Positions 12,403 to 13,430 of a DNA stretch of 13,430 bases are shown piece by piece. A program made the translations under genes and the position numbers. Source of the stretch: an uncultured Chthonomonas sp. (GTDB lineage: Bacteria > Armatimonadota > Chthonomonadetes > Chthonomonadales > CAJBBX01); contig CAISOI010000096.1 in the NCBI GenBank assembly GCA_903886985.1, positions 1-13,430 of the forward strand, written 5' to 3'. A model generated the notes under the pieces. That model made no database searches, was not told the origin of the DNA, and worked only from the letters and a program-made list of their open reading frames with translations. How positions within the stretch are numbered: position 1 is the stretch's first letter; each line of letters starts with the position of its first letter.

Positions 12403-13430
12403 ATGCGACTGTTTGGCAGTTGCAAAGTCGCCGTTATGGTTTCAATTGCTGCAATATTGTTGGTGACTGGGCGTGCAAACGCCCATGATCCATCCCTCTC
12501 TGGAATCCGAGTGTTATTCCGGAAGGCGGATGTAGTCGTCAATGTCACTACTCATATTAGTCGATTGGTGAATGCCAACAATCTCCCTCAAAATCCTTCT
12601 GAATCAATCCTAGATAACGGTATCCGCGGTCGATTGGCTTTAAATATTGATGGAATTCGATTTGTCCCGGTGAATGCGCACGTTATTGTGGATCGGCAGA
12701 ACGATATGCTCATATGGCAATCCGTTGTGCCGAAGGCGGCAAAATCATGTGACGTATTGGCGCGTCTCTATCCTGAAGACAAGACCTCGAAAACAGTATT
12801 TTCAGTCTTGCGTGACGGTAAGCCCGTTCGCGATGCGTTGCTTGAAGAGACATTTCCCGTAGAGAAGGCATCCGGTCCGCGTAAATCTGCGTGGTCTGTA
12901 GCATCCCAATACCTACGCGAAGGAATTACGCATATATTAGGCGGACTCGATCACATTGCATTTGTTTTCGGTCTGCTTTTAATGGGCGGTACCCTGAAGT
13001 CCTTGTTCAAGACGGTAACCGCGTTTACACTGGCACACAGTATTACTCTCAGCCTCGCTGCAACCGGGGTGTGGAGCCCGAGTCCTCGCATAGTGGAACC
13101 GCTCATCGCACTCTCGATTGTCACGGTGGCGGTCGAAAACCTTCGTTCGAAGACCAATGCGGGCGACGGCACGCCTGCGCGAGATCGACGCCCTTTTTAT
13201 GCGTTCGGATTCGGGCTGATACATGGGTTTGGATTTGCTGGTGCACTTTCTGAAGTTGGGTTGCCTCAGGGATCAATTGCTTCCGCTCTGGCATTATTCA
13301 ATATTGGAGTTGAGATTGGGCAGGCAAGTATCGTACTTGCGGTCTCCCCTATTATTGGCTACCTGTCCGTTAGGAAACCCAGTCTTTCGAAATGGGTAAT
13401 GCGTATTGGTTCCATGGTAATTGCAGTGGC
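12403..13430 (+). CDS. HupE/UreJ-type membrane protein with N-terminal periplasmic domain, 3' end beyond window
   Basis: The frame is open from ATG 12403 to the window end (342 codons, no stop). Signal peptide 1-27 ends in GRANA, so cleavage would leave His28-Asp-Pro as the mature N-terminus. Residues about 28-155 form a soluble beta-rich domain. From about 170 the membrane part shows HupE/UreJ_2 family motifs: LREGITHILGGLDHIAFVFG (H177, H184), TAFTLAHSITLSLA (H212), VEPLIALSIVTVAVENL, FGFGLIHGFGFAGALSEVGLP (H274), and LFNIGVEIGQ (E304). Known: HupE and UreJ relatives are linked to nickel uptake for hydrogenase and urease; this longer subfamily's metal is not settled. The start lies 5 bases after the YHYH-gene stop with only a weak Shine-Dalgarno, so translational coupling is likely. 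No urease or hydrogenase gene is visible, so nickel specificity is not supported by context. Confidence 0.9.
   Translation, partial: MRLFGSCKVAVMVSIAAILLVTGRANAHDPSLSGIRVLFRKADVVVNVTTHISRLVNANNLPQNPSESILDNGIRGRLALNIDGIRFVPVNAHVIVDRQNDMLIWQSVVPKAAKSCDVLARLYPEDKTSKTVFSVLRDGKPVRDALLEETFPVEKASGPRKSAWSVASQYLREGITHILGGLDHIAFVFGLLLMGGTLKSLFKTVTAFTLAHSITLSLAATGVWSPSPRIVEPLIALSIVTVAVENLRSKTNAGDGTPARDRRPFYAFGFGLIHGFGFAGALSEVGLPQGSIASALALFNIGVEIGQASIVLAVSPIIGYLSVRKPSLSKWVMRIGSMVIAV
12468..12485 (+). repeat. 7-bp hairpin with GCAA tetraloop within the HupE-like signal-peptide codons
   Basis: TGGGCGT (12468-12474), loop GCAA (12475-12478), ACGCCCA (12479-12485). A perfect stem closed by a GNRA tetraloop, located 65-83 bases after the start codon and spanning the codons for the end of the signal peptide and His28. 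It may be chance, or a local translational pause or stability element. There is no U-tract. Confidence 0.4.

Noticed and set aside
12891..13253. A 120-codon plus-strand frame near the right edge
   Set aside because: It is an out-of-phase shadow of the HupE/UreJ-like gene, whose frame shows conserved membrane motifs throughout.

Overview
The window is a dense stretch of bacterial chromosome with twelve credible protein genes, two of them cut by the window edges. Base composition is moderate (about 50% GC by eye). I see no tRNA, rRNA, CRISPR array, transposase or phage gene. Several genes have export signals, and a Wza-type outer-membrane export protein is present, so the host is probably a diderm. 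The PPC/IPT-type secreted protein and the YHYH/Gly-Pro-rich protein are styles I associate with Planctomycetota, Armatimonadota and Acidobacteriota. Armatimonadota is my best guess, held loosely.

Layout. Positions 1-2332 (minus strand) hold a secreted IPT/PPC-like protein followed 13 bp later by rapZ, which runs off the left edge. Positions 2568-3023 (plus) hold a secreted thioredoxin. It converges on a minus-strand pair (3093-5522): a divergent GH78-rhamnosidase-like protein, then a polysaccharide-export (Wza-like) protein. A 12-bp bidirectional terminator hairpin separates the convergent units. Positions 5523-5804 are a divergent control region with an exact TGTGA-N6-TCACA palindrome. It is followed by a small 83-aa protein, a structured non-coding stretch (6072-6217), a SAM methyltransferase and a PepV-like M20 dipeptidase. 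Converging on these is a minus-strand pair (8364-10538): a TPR membrane protein and an ornithine-cyclodeaminase/mu-crystallin family oxidoreductase. From 10766 to the right edge (plus) a YHYH-domain protein with 51-bp tandem repeats and LTxxQ-like motifs is coupled, 5 bp apart, to a HupE/UreJ-type membrane protein.

How the genes fit together. The best candidate for an undescribed system is the YHYH / Gly-Pro repeat / LTxxQ / HupE-UreJ pair. By family knowledge it looks like an envelope metal-handling module: the HupE-like protein would expose an N-terminal His after signal cleavage, and LTxxQ motifs occur in metal- and stress-sensing periplasmic proteins. The second is the pair linking a catalytically degenerate rhamnosidase-like protein to a polysaccharide exporter, possibly controlled from the CRP-type palindrome. 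The third is the leader before the methyltransferase, where a long-range stem is followed by a U-tract and an alternative pairing partner exists. All three interpretations are inference from sequence and gene order.
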